64,000 nt of DNA from Zhongshania marina. Lineage in GTDB: Bacteria; Pseudomonadota; Gammaproteobacteria; Pseudomonadales; Spongiibacteraceae. Position 1 is the stretch's first letter; every line of letters starts with the position of its first letter. Location: NCBI RefSeq assembly GCF_002915595.1, contig NZ_PQGG01000007.1, positions 287,038-351,037 of the forward strand, read 5' to 3'. Below are positions 44,939-53,281 of the stretch, piece by piece. Both the position numbers and the translations under genes were made by a program. The notes beneath the pieces were generated by a model that was not told the DNA's origin, ran no database searches, and saw nothing but the letters and a program-made list of their open reading frames with translations.

Positions 44939-45192
44939 TACTCAGCAGCTTTGATAAGTTTGCGTCCTGCCCTTTTAATAGCAGACATATCTAGCGGACG
45001 CGATTTGCCACTGGCCTCACCCTTCTTGAGGGCCTGCCTAAGCTCTAAAAGGCGCTCTTGGGAGTGCTGATCTTGTCTGATTAGGTGGCGGATGTATTCA
45101 CTGTCGTTGCCAAAATGCCCACCATCAATCTGACACTTCACCCAGCTTTCTTGTTGTTCTGTTAGAGTGATAGTTTTCCGACGCATGCTCAT
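44938..45192 (-). CDS. parD: ParD-family antitoxin
   Basis: 84 residues. The N-terminal ribbon-helix-helix (KTITLTEQQESWVKCQIDGG) binds DNA, and the C-terminal half (EYIRHLIRQDQHSQERLLELRQAL) wraps ParE. GAGG is 7 bases before the ATG. A perfect palindrome 26 bp upstream is the likely autoregulatory operator. The pair may stabilise the neighbouring integron island. Confidence 0.9.
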   Translation of the reverse strand: MSMRRKTITLTEQQESWVKCQIDGGHFGNDSEYIRHLIRQDQHSQERLLELRQALKKGEASGKSRPLDMSAIKRAGRKLIKAAE

Positions 45193-45217
45193 GGCGGGTC
45201 CTCAGTTAGCCTGAAGC

Positions 45218-45234
45218 GTATGATAATATCATAC
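45218..45234. promoter_or_regulatory. Palindromic operator candidate of parDE
   Basis: GTATGAT-AAT-ATCATAC, a perfect 7-3-7 inverted repeat 26 bp before parD, overlapping a possible minus-strand -10. RHH antitoxins bind such palindromes. Confidence 0.65.
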
Positions 45235-45315
45235 CGGCACCTAGCCACAAATCTAACTAGCTGTGATTTTATGTCCGTCCACGTGACGAAGCCTTCATCA
45301 AACAGAACCCATACA

Positions 45316-45346
45316 AAAAATGGCCCTCACCTTGAGAGCCATTTTT
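45316..45346 (-). terminator. Terminator of ilvA
   Basis: Stem AAAAATGGC / GCCATTTTT extended by an inner CTCA/TGAG stem, 50 bases after the ilvA stop; A/T ends on both sides. Confidence 0.8.
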
Positions 45347-45396
45347 ATCAATACATTAAACCCTTATCTGCGGCTGCATTCTGAGCCAGATCCACG

Positions 45397-46914
45397 CTAG
45401 CTCAAGAAAAGCTCATACGCCGGATTACCGGTTTCTTCATGATAGGGATAAGCCAGCTTATCAAGAAAGGTTTCTATTTCAGCCCGTTCTTTTTTATCCG
45501 CTTGCAAACCCACTAAAACGCGACCATAAGCAGCGCCGTGATTGCGATAATGGAATAAAGAAATATTCCAGCGATTACCCAGCTTGGTCAAAAAGTTCAT
45601 CAACGCACCTGGGCGCTCCGGAAATTCAAAGCGATAGAGCAATTCACTTTTCACCGTCGCCGGCCGGTGCCCACCCACCATATGCCGGATATGCAGCTTC
45701 GCCATTTCATTGTCGGTAAAGTCCGCGACGGGGTATTCCATTTTCTGCAGTGTTTCGACCAATTCCTGCCGGTCACCGCCACCCGCCGCTACAGAGATAC
45801 CTACAAAAATTTGCGCATCGCGGTCATCGCCAAAACGGTAGTTAAACTCGGTGATATTGCGTTTACCCAAGGCACCGCAAAACTTTTTAAAACTACCGGG
45901 ACGCTCTGGAATAGTAACGCTTAAAATCGCTTCGCGCTGCTCACCAATTTCAGTGCGCTCGGCAATATATCGCAGGCGGTCAAAATTGGTATTGGCGCCA
46001 CTGTCTATCGCCAATAGGGTTTGCCCGCTGCAATCATGTTGTTCTGCGTACTTTTTCAAGCCAGCCAAGGCCAAGGCCCCGGCGGGTTCTGCAATTGAAC
46101 GGGTGTCGTCAAAAATATCTTTGATCGCCGCACAAATTTCGTCGGTGCTAGCCGTCAATACGCCGTCGATGGTTTTACGCAAAACGCGGAAGGTTTCTTT
46201 TCCGATCTGCGCAACCGCAACGCCATCTGCAAATAAACCCACTTCCGGCAAAATAGCCCGGCGGCCTTTTTCCATTGCCAATTTAAGGCAGGCGGCGTCT
46301 TCTGGCTCCACCGCAATTACCTTCACTTCTGGACGCACATATTTGATATAGGCAGCAACGCCGGCGGCCAAACCGCCGCCACCAACAGGCACAAACACCA
46401 CATCCAGCGGGCCGGTAACCTGACGGAGAATTTCCATACCTACGGTGCCCTGACCGGCAATCACCTCTGGATCGTCGTAGGGGTGAACATAAACCATGCC
46501 TTTTTCTTCAACTAATTTCTTGGCAAAGCTCGACGCTTCATCGTAAGTGTCGCCGTGCAATACCACCTTTCCGCCGCGGGAGCGCACTGCATCCACTTTA
46601 ATCTGCGGCGTGGTTCTCGGCATCACGATGGTGGCTTTTACACCAAGCTTTAATGCAGACAGCGCCAAGCCCTGAGCGTGATTTCCAGCAGATGCGGCAA
46701 CCACACCCTTGCTGCGCTCTTCTTCGCTAAGGCTCACCATTTTGTTATATGCGCCGCGCAACTTGAATGAAAACACCGGCTGCAAATCTTCGCGTTTTAA
46801 TAAAACCTCATTACCTAGGCGCTTGCTCAGCAGAGGCATATGATCAACCGGCGACTCGATAGCAACATCGTAAACGCGGGCCTTGAGGATTTTTTTGATG
46901 TAACTCTGTGGCAT
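45397..46914 (-). CDS. ilvA: Threonine deaminase (biosynthetic)
   Basis: 505 residues (E. coli 514). PLP lysine Lys51 in FSFKLRGAYNKM, SAGNHAQGLALSA, the glycine loop VPVGGGGLAAGVAAY, then two ACT-like regulatory subdomains (ERPGSFKKFCGAL; ERPGALMNFLTKLG) that bind isoleucine and valine. It converts threonine to 2-oxobutanoate, the first committed step to isoleucine. The regulatory domains mark it as the feedback-inhibited biosynthetic form. Confidence 0.97.
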   Translation of the reverse strand: MPQSYIKKILKARVYDVAIESPVDHMPLLSKRLGNEVLLKREDLQPVFSFKLRGAYNKMVSLSEEERSKGVVAASAGNHAQGLALSALKLGVKATIVMPRTTPQIKVDAVRSRGGKVVLHGDTYDEASSFAKKLVEEKGMVYVHPYDDPEVIAGQGTVGMEILRQVTGPLDVVFVPVGGGGLAAGVAAYIKYVRPEVKVIAVEPEDAACLKLAMEKGRRAILPEVGLFADGVAVAQIGKETFRVLRKTIDGVLTASTDEICAAIKDIFDDTRSIAEPAGALALAGLKKYAEQHDCSGQTLLAIDSGANTNFDRLRYIAERTEIGEQREAILSVTIPERPGSFKKFCGALGKRNITEFNYRFGDDRDAQIFVGISVAAGGGDRQELVETLQKMEYPVADFTDNEMAKLHIRHMVGGHRPATVKSELLYRFEFPERPGALMNFLTKLGNRWNISLFHYRNHGAAYGRVLVGLQADKKERAEIETFLDKLAYPYHEETGNPAYELFLS

Positions 46915-47017
46915 AACTCTGTGCGGCCTCCATTGCTACGCTATTTAACAGCGCGAAAATTCAAGCTGGCAAGTCTACCTCGTATACGGGCAAAGCGCAG
47001 CAAGACCGAAGAAACGA

Positions 47018-47218
47018 CTAGCTACCACCCCCGCAACCACAGCCTCGCCACTCAGCCATATCAGCTAAGCTCATCAGTTCTTCTGTGGGGCTATCACCCC
47101 GCTCAAATGCCTGCCGGTGGCCCTTGCCTGTGGTGGCCACCAGCCACGCTAAATCCTCTGCCTCTGCGAGAGCCTGAAACTCGTCAAACCACGCCTCGTA
47201 ACTTTCGTATTTAGGCAT
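47018..47218 (-). CDS. Small conserved protein with CGCGG tail, unknown function
   Basis: 66 residues. A strong AGGAGAGG precedes the ATG, and the frame shows coding-like composition (MPKYESYEAWFDEFQALAEA). The C-terminus is WRGCGCGGGS: two cysteines in a Gly-rich tail that could bind a metal. Similar short proteins occur beside ilvA or rpiA in Pseudomonas relatives, as I recall. Divergent from rpiA and upstream of ilvA. Function unknown. Confidence 0.75.
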   Translation of the reverse strand: MPKYESYEAWFDEFQALAEAEDLAWLVATTGKGHRQAFERGDSPTEELMSLADMAEWRGCGCGGGS

Positions 47219-47255
47219 TTTCCTCTCCTACTGCCCGAAACAATTTGCTCAAAAT

Positions 47256-47274
47256 CAATTGCACCTCGCAATTG
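47256..47274. repeat. Inverted repeat in the rpiA/small-gene divergent region
   Basis: CAATTGC-ACCTC-GCAATTG, a perfect 7-bp inverted repeat 15 bases before a TATAAT (47289-47294) that fits the rpiA promoter. Possible operator. Confidence 0.4.
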
Positions 47275-47338
47275 GTCTCAGCGAATTTTATAATTGCCTA
47301 CCCATCCCGCCCCCAGCGTACAACAGCAAAGGCCGACA

Positions 47339-48010
47339 ATGACACAAGATGAGCTAAAACTTGCGGTAGCACAGGCCGCAATCGACCACATCAAGCCCGC
47401 CATATTAGATGGTGAAATTATCGGTGTAGGCACCGGCTCCACAGCGAATTTTTTTATCGACCTCCTCGCAGAATTTAAGGGTGACATTAAAGGCACCGTT
47501 GCCAGTTCAGAGGCCTCCGCCGAACGCCTGCGCAAACACGGTATCGAAGTTCTTGAGCTTAACTCCACTGGCACTATCGCGGTCTACGTTGACGGCGCAG
47601 ATGAAAGCAATGGCAGACTAGAGTTAATCAAAGGCGGCGGCGCAGCCCTCACCCGTGAAAAAATTGTCGCGGCAGCCAGCAAAGAATTTATCTGCATTGC
47701 CGACGGCAGTAAATTGGTCGATCAGCTGGGGGCATTCCCCCTACCCGTTGAAGTCATCCCCATGGCGCGCAGCTACGTCGCGCGGGAATTGGTAAAACTC
47801 GGCGGCAACCCGGTTTATCGTGAAGGCGTGGTCACAGACAACGGCAACATCATTCTCGATGTCTACGACTTTATGATTAGCACACCGCGCAAAACCGAAG
47901 AAGAGATTAACAATATTACCGGCGTTGTAACGAACGGGCTCTTTGCCTGCAGACCAGCGGATATTTTGTTATTGGGAACAGCGGAAGGGGTGAAAACGCT
48001 GAAGGCTTAA
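47339..48010 (+). CDS. rpiA: Ribose-5-phosphate isomerase A
   Basis: 223 residues from the ATG at 47339 ([16 protein letters not shown]); the frame continues upstream to 47294 without a better start. [27 protein letters not shown] and [14 protein letters not shown] are the active-site blocks. It interconverts ribose-5-P and ribulose-5-P in the pentose phosphate pathway. Convergent with the FAH-family gene across a tandem-repeat region. Confidence 0.97.
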   Translation: MTQDELKLAVAQAAIDHIKPAILDGEIIGVGTGSTANFFIDLLAEFKGDIKGTVASSEASAERLRKHGIEVLELNSTGTIAVYVDGADESNGRLELIKGGGAALTREKIVAAASKEFICIADGSKLVDQLGAFPLPVEVIPMARSYVARELVKLGGNPVYREGVVTDNGNIILDVYDFMISTPRKTEEEINNITGVVTNGLFACRPADILLLGTAEGVKTLKA

Positions 48011-48018
48011 AGGGCGAC

Positions 48019-48178
48019 GTCGGATGTCGGATGTCGGATGTCGGATGTCGGATGTCGGATGTCGGATGTCGGATGTCGGATGTCGGATGTCGGATGTCGG
48101 ATGTCGGATGTCGGATGTCGGATGTCGGATGTCGGATGTCGGATGTCGGATGTCGGATGTCGGATGTCGGATGTCGGA
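48019..48178. repeat. Tandem array of 7-bp unit GTCGGAT (~23 copies)
   Basis: 22 perfect copies of GTCGGAT followed by a partial GTCGGA, with no interruptions, directly after rpiA. Because 7 is not a multiple of 3 and the unit lacks stops, all frames stay open, which creates spurious repetitive ORFs. See also 52137-52192. Confidence 0.98.
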
Positions 48179-48216
48179 AAGTTTTTAGGCATCCGCAGAC
48201 GCTGTCAAATACTGCT

Positions 48217-48305
48217 TTTGAATTTTCATCAGACGCCCGACACCAGACTTCCGACTCACGTATTTTGAATTTGCATCAGACGCCCAACGTCAGACCTCCG
48301 ACTCA
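48217..48305. repeat. Two 42-bp imperfect repeats, opposite-oriented relatives of the 7-bp array
   Basis: 48217-48258 and 48264-48305 share TTTGAATTT-CATCAGACGCCC-ac--CAGAC-TCCGACTCA. Read on the minus strand they contain GAGTCGGAAGTCTGG- and GTCGG-like units, that is, degenerate copies of the array in inverse orientation, allowing transcripts from either side to fold on the array. Confidence 0.8.
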
Positions 48306-48308
48306 AGC

Positions 48309-48974
48309 TTAAAGCACTACCGTCTCAACCCGCAACAAATCACCTAGCTCAGCCAGTAATTTATCGCCGGAATGCAGCGGCCCAACGCCCGCAGGGGTTC
48401 CGGTTAAGACCACGTCGCCGGGCATTAGTGTAAAGCTGTGACTAATCTCGCTCAGTAAGTTTTCAACGCTGAATAGCATGTCGCTGCAGTTGCCTTGCTG
48501 CTGCAGCTCGCCATTGCGTCGCAGGCGTAAAGTGAGCGATGAAAAATCCAGGGTTTGATCAAAGGCTGCAAACTCAGACAGCGGGCAGGCGCCGTCGAAG
48601 GCTTTTGCGCGTTCCCACGGGTGGCCTTTTTTCTTTAGCTCATCTTGCAATTCGCGCAGGGTTAAATCTAAGGCCAAACCAATACCGGCAATGGCTGTGC
48701 GACACTCGTCAGGCGCGGCCTTTTTTAAGGACTGCCCAATCAACAGCGCCATCTCCAACTCATGGTGACAGGCCCCAAAGCCTTCTGGAAGCTGCAGCGG
48801 CTGGCCCATCGTCACCATTGCGGTCGCGGGTTTAATAAATAACAAGGGGGATGAGGGAACGGCATTGCCAAGTTCTTTGGCGTGCTCGGCGTAATTTCTG
48901 CCCACACACACTACTTTGCCAGGCGCATGAGTAAACTCACCTTGATTAACAATATGGTGTTTGTAGCTCGGCAT
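48309..48974 (-). CDS. Fumarylacetoacetate hydrolase family protein (YcgM-like)
   Basis: 221 residues. VVCVGRNYAEHAKELG, FIKPATAM, the metal ligands HHELEMALLIG (E-x-E), and GDVVLTGTPAGVGPL are hallmarks. Most bacterial members of this length are acylpyruvases or oxaloacetate/fumarylpyruvate hydrolases. The exact substrate is not decidable here. It lies 26 bp downstream of the FAD-linked dehydrogenase on the same strand, so they are probably cotranscribed. Confidence 0.93.
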   Translation of the reverse strand: MPSYKHHIVNQGEFTHAPGKVVCVGRNYAEHAKELGNAVPSSPLLFIKPATAMVTMGQPLQLPEGFGACHHELEMALLIGQSLKKAAPDECRTAIAGIGLALDLTLRELQDELKKKGHPWERAKAFDGACPLSEFAAFDQTLDFSSLTLRLRRNGELQQQGNCSDMLFSVENLLSEISHSFTLMPGDVVLTGTPAGVGPLHSGDKLLAELGDLLRVETVVL

Positions 48975-49000
48975 AATAAACCGTCCTTAGCGATATGCGC

Positions 49001-50410
49001 TTAATCGAAAATTTTGCCCGGGTTCATAATGCCCTTAGGATCAAAAACCTGCTTCACTTGCCGCATTAGGGCAATTTCAGTTTCTGAACGGGAATACGGC
49101 AAATAGGCTTTTTTCAATAATCCCACACCGTGTTCGGCGGACACGCTGCCGCCATATTTGGCAACAATTTCAAACACGCCGGTACTAACCGTCGCGCACT
49201 TTGCAAAGAACTCGTCTTTATCCATATCATCAGGCTTGAGGATATTCAGATGTAAATTACCGTCGCCGATATGACCAAACCAAATAATTTCGAAATCGGG
49301 GTACTGGGCATCTACCAAAGTTTCAACGGCTTCTAAGAAATCCGGCACCCGAGAAATAATGGTAGAGATATCATTTTTATAGGGCGTCCACTTAGAAATG
49401 GTTTCAGAGATGTCTTCACGCAGACGCCACAGATTTTTGAGCTGCTCCAAACTTTGGCTCATCACGCCATCCGTTACCCAGCCCTCCTCCACACAGGCCT
49501 CAAACAAGGCCATCGCCTGCGCTTCCACCTCGTCATTCAAACACTCAAATTCCAAGAGCGCGTAATACGGACAGGTCGACTCAAAGGGGCGTGGCACATT
49601 GCTGTGGGCAACCACCTTTTGCAGTGCTTGCTCAGAGAAAAACTCGAAGGCTGTTAGATCCATCTCGGCCTGAAAGCGGTTAAACAAGTTCATAATGCCG
49701 CTAAAGTCTTCTACCCCCAGCACAAAGGCCGTGAGATTTTTGGGCGCACGGGTGAGCTGCATAGTTGCTTCAACAATCAGCCCCAAGGTGCCCTCTGCGC
49801 CAATAAATAATTGACGCAAATCGTAGCCCGCGTTGTTTTTCAACAGACCGCGATTCAACTCCAGCATATCGCCATTGCCGGTGACGACTTTCAAACCCGC
49901 CACCCAGTCGCGGGTCATGCCATAGCGAATCACTTTAATACCGCCCGCGTTGGTGGCGATATTCCCGCCAATTTGCGACGAACCTGCTGAGGCAAAATCA
50001 ACGGGGTAAAATAAGCCACGCTCTTCGGCAAAATCCTGTAACTGCTCGGTAATCACCCCCGCCTGACAAACCACGGTGCGATCAATAGGGTCGAAGTCAC
50101 TGATATGGCTCATATAATCGAAAGACACAACCACTTCGCCATTGGCCGCCACTGCGCCGCCACTCAAACCGGTGCGCCCACCCGAGGGGACAATGGCAAA
50201 TTCCAATGCATTCGCGAGCTTCACCACCGCCTGCACCTCTGCTGCGGTGCGCGGAAAAACCACCGCTAGCGGTGTCGGGGCATGGGCTTTGGTCCAATCT
50301 CGGCCATGACTAAACAGGATTTCCGCGTCACTACGCACCTTGTCATCGCCGACTATCGCCTGCAGTTCACTAATAATGGTTTCGGAAGACGGGACAGGGC
50401 TTGCCGACAT
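49001..50410 (-). CDS. FAD-linked oxidase, D-2-hydroxyglutarate dehydrogenase-like
   Basis: 469 residues from the ATG at 50410 (MSASPVPSS), with AGAGG ten bases upstream. The PCMH-type FAD domain has VVFPRTAAEVQAVVKLAN, PSGGRTGLSGGAVA and GGNIATNAGGIKVIRYG; the C-terminal domain ends ISAEHGVGLLKKAYL-like VSAEHGVG and FDPKGIMNPGKIF. It is divergent from serA, as in Pseudomonas, where the equivalent enzyme was shown to reoxidise the D-2-hydroxyglutarate made by SerA. D-lactate/glycolate oxidase activity is the alternative reading. Confidence 0.88.
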   Translation of the reverse strand: MSASPVPSSETIISELQAIVGDDKVRSDAEILFSHGRDWTKAHAPTPLAVVFPRTAAEVQAVVKLANALEFAIVPSGGRTGLSGGAVAANGEVVVSFDYMSHISDFDPIDRTVVCQAGVITEQLQDFAEERGLFYPVDFASAGSSQIGGNIATNAGGIKVIRYGMTRDWVAGLKVVTGNGDMLELNRGLLKNNAGYDLRQLFIGAEGTLGLIVEATMQLTRAPKNLTAFVLGVEDFSGIMNLFNRFQAEMDLTAFEFFSEQALQKVVAHSNVPRPFESTCPYYALLEFECLNDEVEAQAMALFEACVEEGWVTDGVMSQSLEQLKNLWRLREDISETISKWTPYKNDISTIISRVPDFLEAVETLVDAQYPDFEIIWFGHIGDGNLHLNILKPDDMDKDEFFAKCATVSTGVFEIVAKYGGSVSAEHGVGLLKKAYLPYSRSETEIALMRQVKQVFDPKGIMNPGKIFD

Positions 50411-50502
50411 GGTAAAAATGCCTCTCTGAATAGCACTTGGGAAAGGCGAATATGATACCATACTGCGCTTTCACTGTACCTCAGAGTGGGGCGAGCAATC
50501 TC

Positions 50503-51729
50503 ATGGCAAAAACATCCCTCGACAAAGCCAAAATCAAATTTCTGTTATTGGAAGGGCTTCATCAGTCCTCTGTCGACGCCCTGCATGCGGCGGGTTACAC
50601 CAATATCGACTACTACCAAAAAGCCCTGCCTGACGACGAGCTCAAGAAAAAGATCGCCGACGCCCATTTTGTCGGCATTCGCTCACGCACCCAGCTCACC
50701 GCAGAGGTCTTGGACGAAGCCAAAAAACTAATCGCCATCGGCTGTTTCTGCATCGGCACCAACCAGGTCAATTTACAGGCCGCCACCGAGCGCGGCATTG
50801 CGGTATTTAATGCGCCATTCTCCAATACCCGCTCCGTAGCCGAACTCGTTATTGCCGAAGCCATACTATTAATGCGCGGCCTAGCTGAGAAAAACGCCGC
50901 CGCTCACCGTGGCGTGTGGATGAAATCCGCCGTCGGCTCTTACGAAATTCGCGGCAAGCGCCTTGGCATTATCGGCTACGGCTCTATTGGTATGCAGCTT
51001 TCTGTTATCGCCGAAAGCTTGGGCATGGAAGTTTGCTTCACCGACGTGGTAAATAAATTGCCTCTGGGCAACGCCAGCCAAGTCAGCCTAGGTGAATTAC
51101 TGGCTACCGCAGACGTAATCAGCCTTCACGTTCCGGAAACCGCATCCACCCAAATGATGATCGGTGCCAACGAACTAGCGCAAATGAAACCCGGCGCGAT
51201 TTTAATCAACGCCGCACGCGGCACCGTGGTTGATATTGACGCACTCGTCAACGTACTGCGCGACAACAAGCTCGCCGGCGCTGCTATCGACGTATTCCCA
51301 GAAGAACCGCGCAGCAATAACGATGAATTTATTTCGCCGCTGCGGGAGTTCGACAATGTGTTTTTAACGCCCCACGTAGGTGGCTCCACCGTTGAAGCCC
51401 AGCTTAATATCGGCATGGAAGTCGCCGACAAACTGGTAAAATACTCAGACAACGGCACCACCACTTCGTCAGTGAACTTCCCAGAAGTTGCGCTGCCGGC
51501 CCACCCCGGCAAACACCGTATCCTGCATATTCACCACAATGTGCCCGGCATACTCAGCGCCATTAACCAAATTTTCTCTGATAACAACATCAATATTTGC
51601 AGCCAATACCTGCAAACCAGCGAAAAAGTCGGTTATGTGGTCATGGATATCGACGAAGCCTCCAGTGAGTTCGCAGTAGAAAAACTGCTGAACGTAAAAG
51701 GCACCATTCGCTGCCGCGTATTGTTCTAA
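50503..51729 (+). CDS. serA: D-3-phosphoglycerate dehydrogenase
   Basis: 408 residues from the ATG at 50503 (MAKTSLDKAKIKFLLLEG), matching the E. coli SerA N-terminus; the upstream ATG at 50437 lies in the divergent leader. NAD site LGIIGYGSIGMQL, catalytic His in TPHVGGST, INAARGTVVDI, and a C-terminal ACT domain (HHNVPGILSAINQIF) for serine feedback. It oxidises 3-phosphoglycerate while reducing 2-oxoglutarate or NAD+. Divergent from the D-2-hydroxyglutarate dehydrogenase gene. Confidence 0.97.
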   Translation: MAKTSLDKAKIKFLLLEGLHQSSVDALHAAGYTNIDYYQKALPDDELKKKIADAHFVGIRSRTQLTAEVLDEAKKLIAIGCFCIGTNQVNLQAATERGIAVFNAPFSNTRSVAELVIAEAILLMRGLAEKNAAAHRGVWMKSAVGSYEIRGKRLGIIGYGSIGMQLSVIAESLGMEVCFTDVVNKLPLGNASQVSLGELLATADVISLHVPETASTQMMIGANELAQMKPGAILINAARGTVVDIDALVNVLRDNKLAGAAIDVFPEEPRSNNDEFISPLREFDNVFLTPHVGGSTVEAQLNIGMEVADKLVKYSDNGTTTSSVNFPEVALPAHPGKHRILHIHHNVPGILSAINQIFSDNNINICSQYLQTSEKVGYVVMDIDEASSEFAVEKLLNVKGTIRCRVLF

Positions 51730-51755
51730 ACCCGTCACAAGGAAGCATTGTTGAA

Positions 51756-52127
51756 ATGGCTGATATTCTCGCTCCCGAACTCGCCGCGCTAATCGATAAG
51801 CGCGCCATGGTCGGCATCAGCTATTTCGACATCAATGGCGACACCCTTCAACAAAGAATGTTGGCGGGTACCGTCGTTAGAGTTACCGCAAAAGACGGCA
51901 TCACCCTGCGCCAACAAAATGAGGAAGAATTCACCCTCCCCTCCTCAATGGCGTCTTGGTTTCTCGCACCAGCGGGCAACTATAAAAGCAGCGACGGCGA
52001 AATAATCAGCAATCCCGACTATTTAGTTACTTGGGATGTACACCGCTGCCAAGACGCCGACAAACCCGAAGGCGAACACCAGTGGTGGGAATGGGTGGCG
52101 AATACCACACCGCCGTCGGTGGGTTAA
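51756..52127 (+). CDS. Conserved hypothetical protein downstream of serA
   Basis: 123 residues, 26 bp after serA with GGAAG upstream of its ATG. No motif I can name; blocks such as GISYFDINGDTLQQRMLAGTV and WDVHRCQDADKPEGEHQWWEW suggest a small soluble alpha/beta or OB-like protein. A gene of this kind follows serA in Pseudomonas relatives, as I recall. Probably cotranscribed with serA. Confidence 0.8.
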   Translation: MADILAPELAALIDKRAMVGISYFDINGDTLQQRMLAGTVVRVTAKDGITLRQQNEEEFTLPSSMASWFLAPAGNYKSSDGEIISNPDYLVTWDVHRCQDADKPEGEHQWWEWVANTTPPSVG

Positions 52128-52136
52128 TGTTGCTTG

Positions 52137-52192
52137 GTCGGAAGTCGGAAGTCGGAAGTCGGAAGTCGGAAGTCGGAAGTCGGAAGTCGGAA
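52137..52192. repeat. Tandem array of 7-bp unit GTCGGAA (8 copies)
   Basis: Eight perfect copies, one base different from the GTCGGAT unit at 48019-48178. Opposite-oriented motifs follow at 52231-52279 (GACCTCCGA and GACGCCCGACCTCC), the same layout as at the first locus. Both loci separate convergent genes. Confidence 0.97.
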
Positions 52193-52279
52193 GTAAATGT
52201 GCTGCTTTCAACTAATCCTTAGCAACCCAACCAAAGACCTCCGATTGAAGTTTGTTTTTTCGTCTGACGCCCGACCTCC

Positions 52280-53275
52280 CTATAGATAATCATCACAAGC
52301 CTGCCACAACTGCTCCCGAAAACGCTCCCCTTCCTTCGCAAGATGATGTCGCGCTCCCGGCACATAAACAATTTTCGCATTGGGAAACTTAGTCTGAATC
52401 CTCGGCAGGTTGTAACGCCACTCAACCGTTTCGTCTTGATCGCCCTGCAAAATGAGTAAGGAGCTAGCCACCGGCTTTTGGCGATGAAACCAAGGCTGCC
52501 ATTTTTTAAGTGCGCCCACCCAGCTTAACGGTAACGAGCGGGCTTGCAGCGGATCGCGTTCTCGCAAAAATTCCAAAAATAATTGGTCATCGGAATTATC
52601 GGCAAATTTACGCGGCAGGCTATGTATAAAATATTTCAACAGACTATGAGCTGGCTTTCCCCACCACCAATCGCAGGGTTTTAACAGCGGGGCAAGCAAC
52701 ACGGCGTGTTCAAAATCCCTATCACCACCACTTAGCAGGTGCGACATAAGCACAGCACAACCCGTGCTTTGTGCCAACGCTACTCGCCGCGATGGCAAGC
52801 CAAAATCCGCCACAACGGCGAAGGCATCGCTCAGCACTTGGCGGTAACGCATAAAGTCATCAATTGCGGCGCGCTCTCCCGTAGACAAACCATGCCCGGG
52901 CAAGTCGTAGGCGACAACAGAATAGCCATGTTTTAAAAAATAATTTATGACGTTATTAAACAAGCCAACATGGTCATAATAACCGTGGTAGACAAATGCC
53001 GTGCTATGAGCGTCTGCCAACTGAAAAACCTGCATGGCTATACGCTCACCGGCGCTATTGAAGGCGCCAAAGAGGTGGCGCAATTTCGGATAGCGCTCCT
53101 CGAAATCAATATCGTAGTAACAACTATACTCAGGCGCCCATTCAACATCAGAAATCAAACTGGTCGCAGTTATTTCTGGCAAGGGAGGAAGATTGAGCGG
53201 ATCTAAATCTGGCGACCAATTGATCAAATGAGCGTACTCCGAAAATAAATTAGTAAAGCCATTTGGCCAATACAA
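52280..53275 (-). CDS. Alpha/beta hydrolase (monoacylglycerol-lipase/lysophospholipase-like)
   Basis: 331 residues. AYDLPGHGLSTGERAAIDDF is typical of the Hydrolase_4/S33 group; the nucleophile elbow is in LAQSTGCAV (Ser of Q-S-T-G), the acid in LQGDQDETVEW and the His in GARHHLAKEG. It likely hydrolyses a lipid or ester in the cytoplasm. The only start reaching the N-terminus is TTG at 53275 without a ribosome site, six bases after the SDR stop, suggesting translational coupling; a downstream start is possible. Confidence 0.85.
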   Translation of the reverse strand: MYWPNGFTNLFSEYAHLINWSPDLDPLNLPPLPEITATSLISDVEWAPEYSCYYDIDFEERYPKLRHLFGAFNSAGERIAMQVFQLADAHSTAFVYHGYYDHVGLFNNVINYFLKHGYSVVAYDLPGHGLSTGERAAIDDFMRYRQVLSDAFAVVADFGLPSRRVALAQSTGCAVLMSHLLSGGDRDFEHAVLLAPLLKPCDWWWGKPAHSLLKYFIHSLPRKFADNSDDQLFLEFLRERDPLQARSLPLSWVGALKKWQPWFHRQKPVASSLLILQGDQDETVEWRYNLPRIQTKFPNAKIVYVPGARHHLAKEGERFREQLWQACDDYL

Positions 53276-53281
53276 AAAACA

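Noticed and set aside
48007..48312. Overlapping ORFs of 61-93 residues with seven-residue repeats on both strands
   Set aside because: They exist only because the 7-bp array lacks stop codons in every frame; no ribosome site, no family, and the same array occurs at a second locus with different flanks.
48019..52192. CRISPR array
   Set aside because: The units are 7 bp with no spacers and no cas genes are present; this is a simple tandem repeat.
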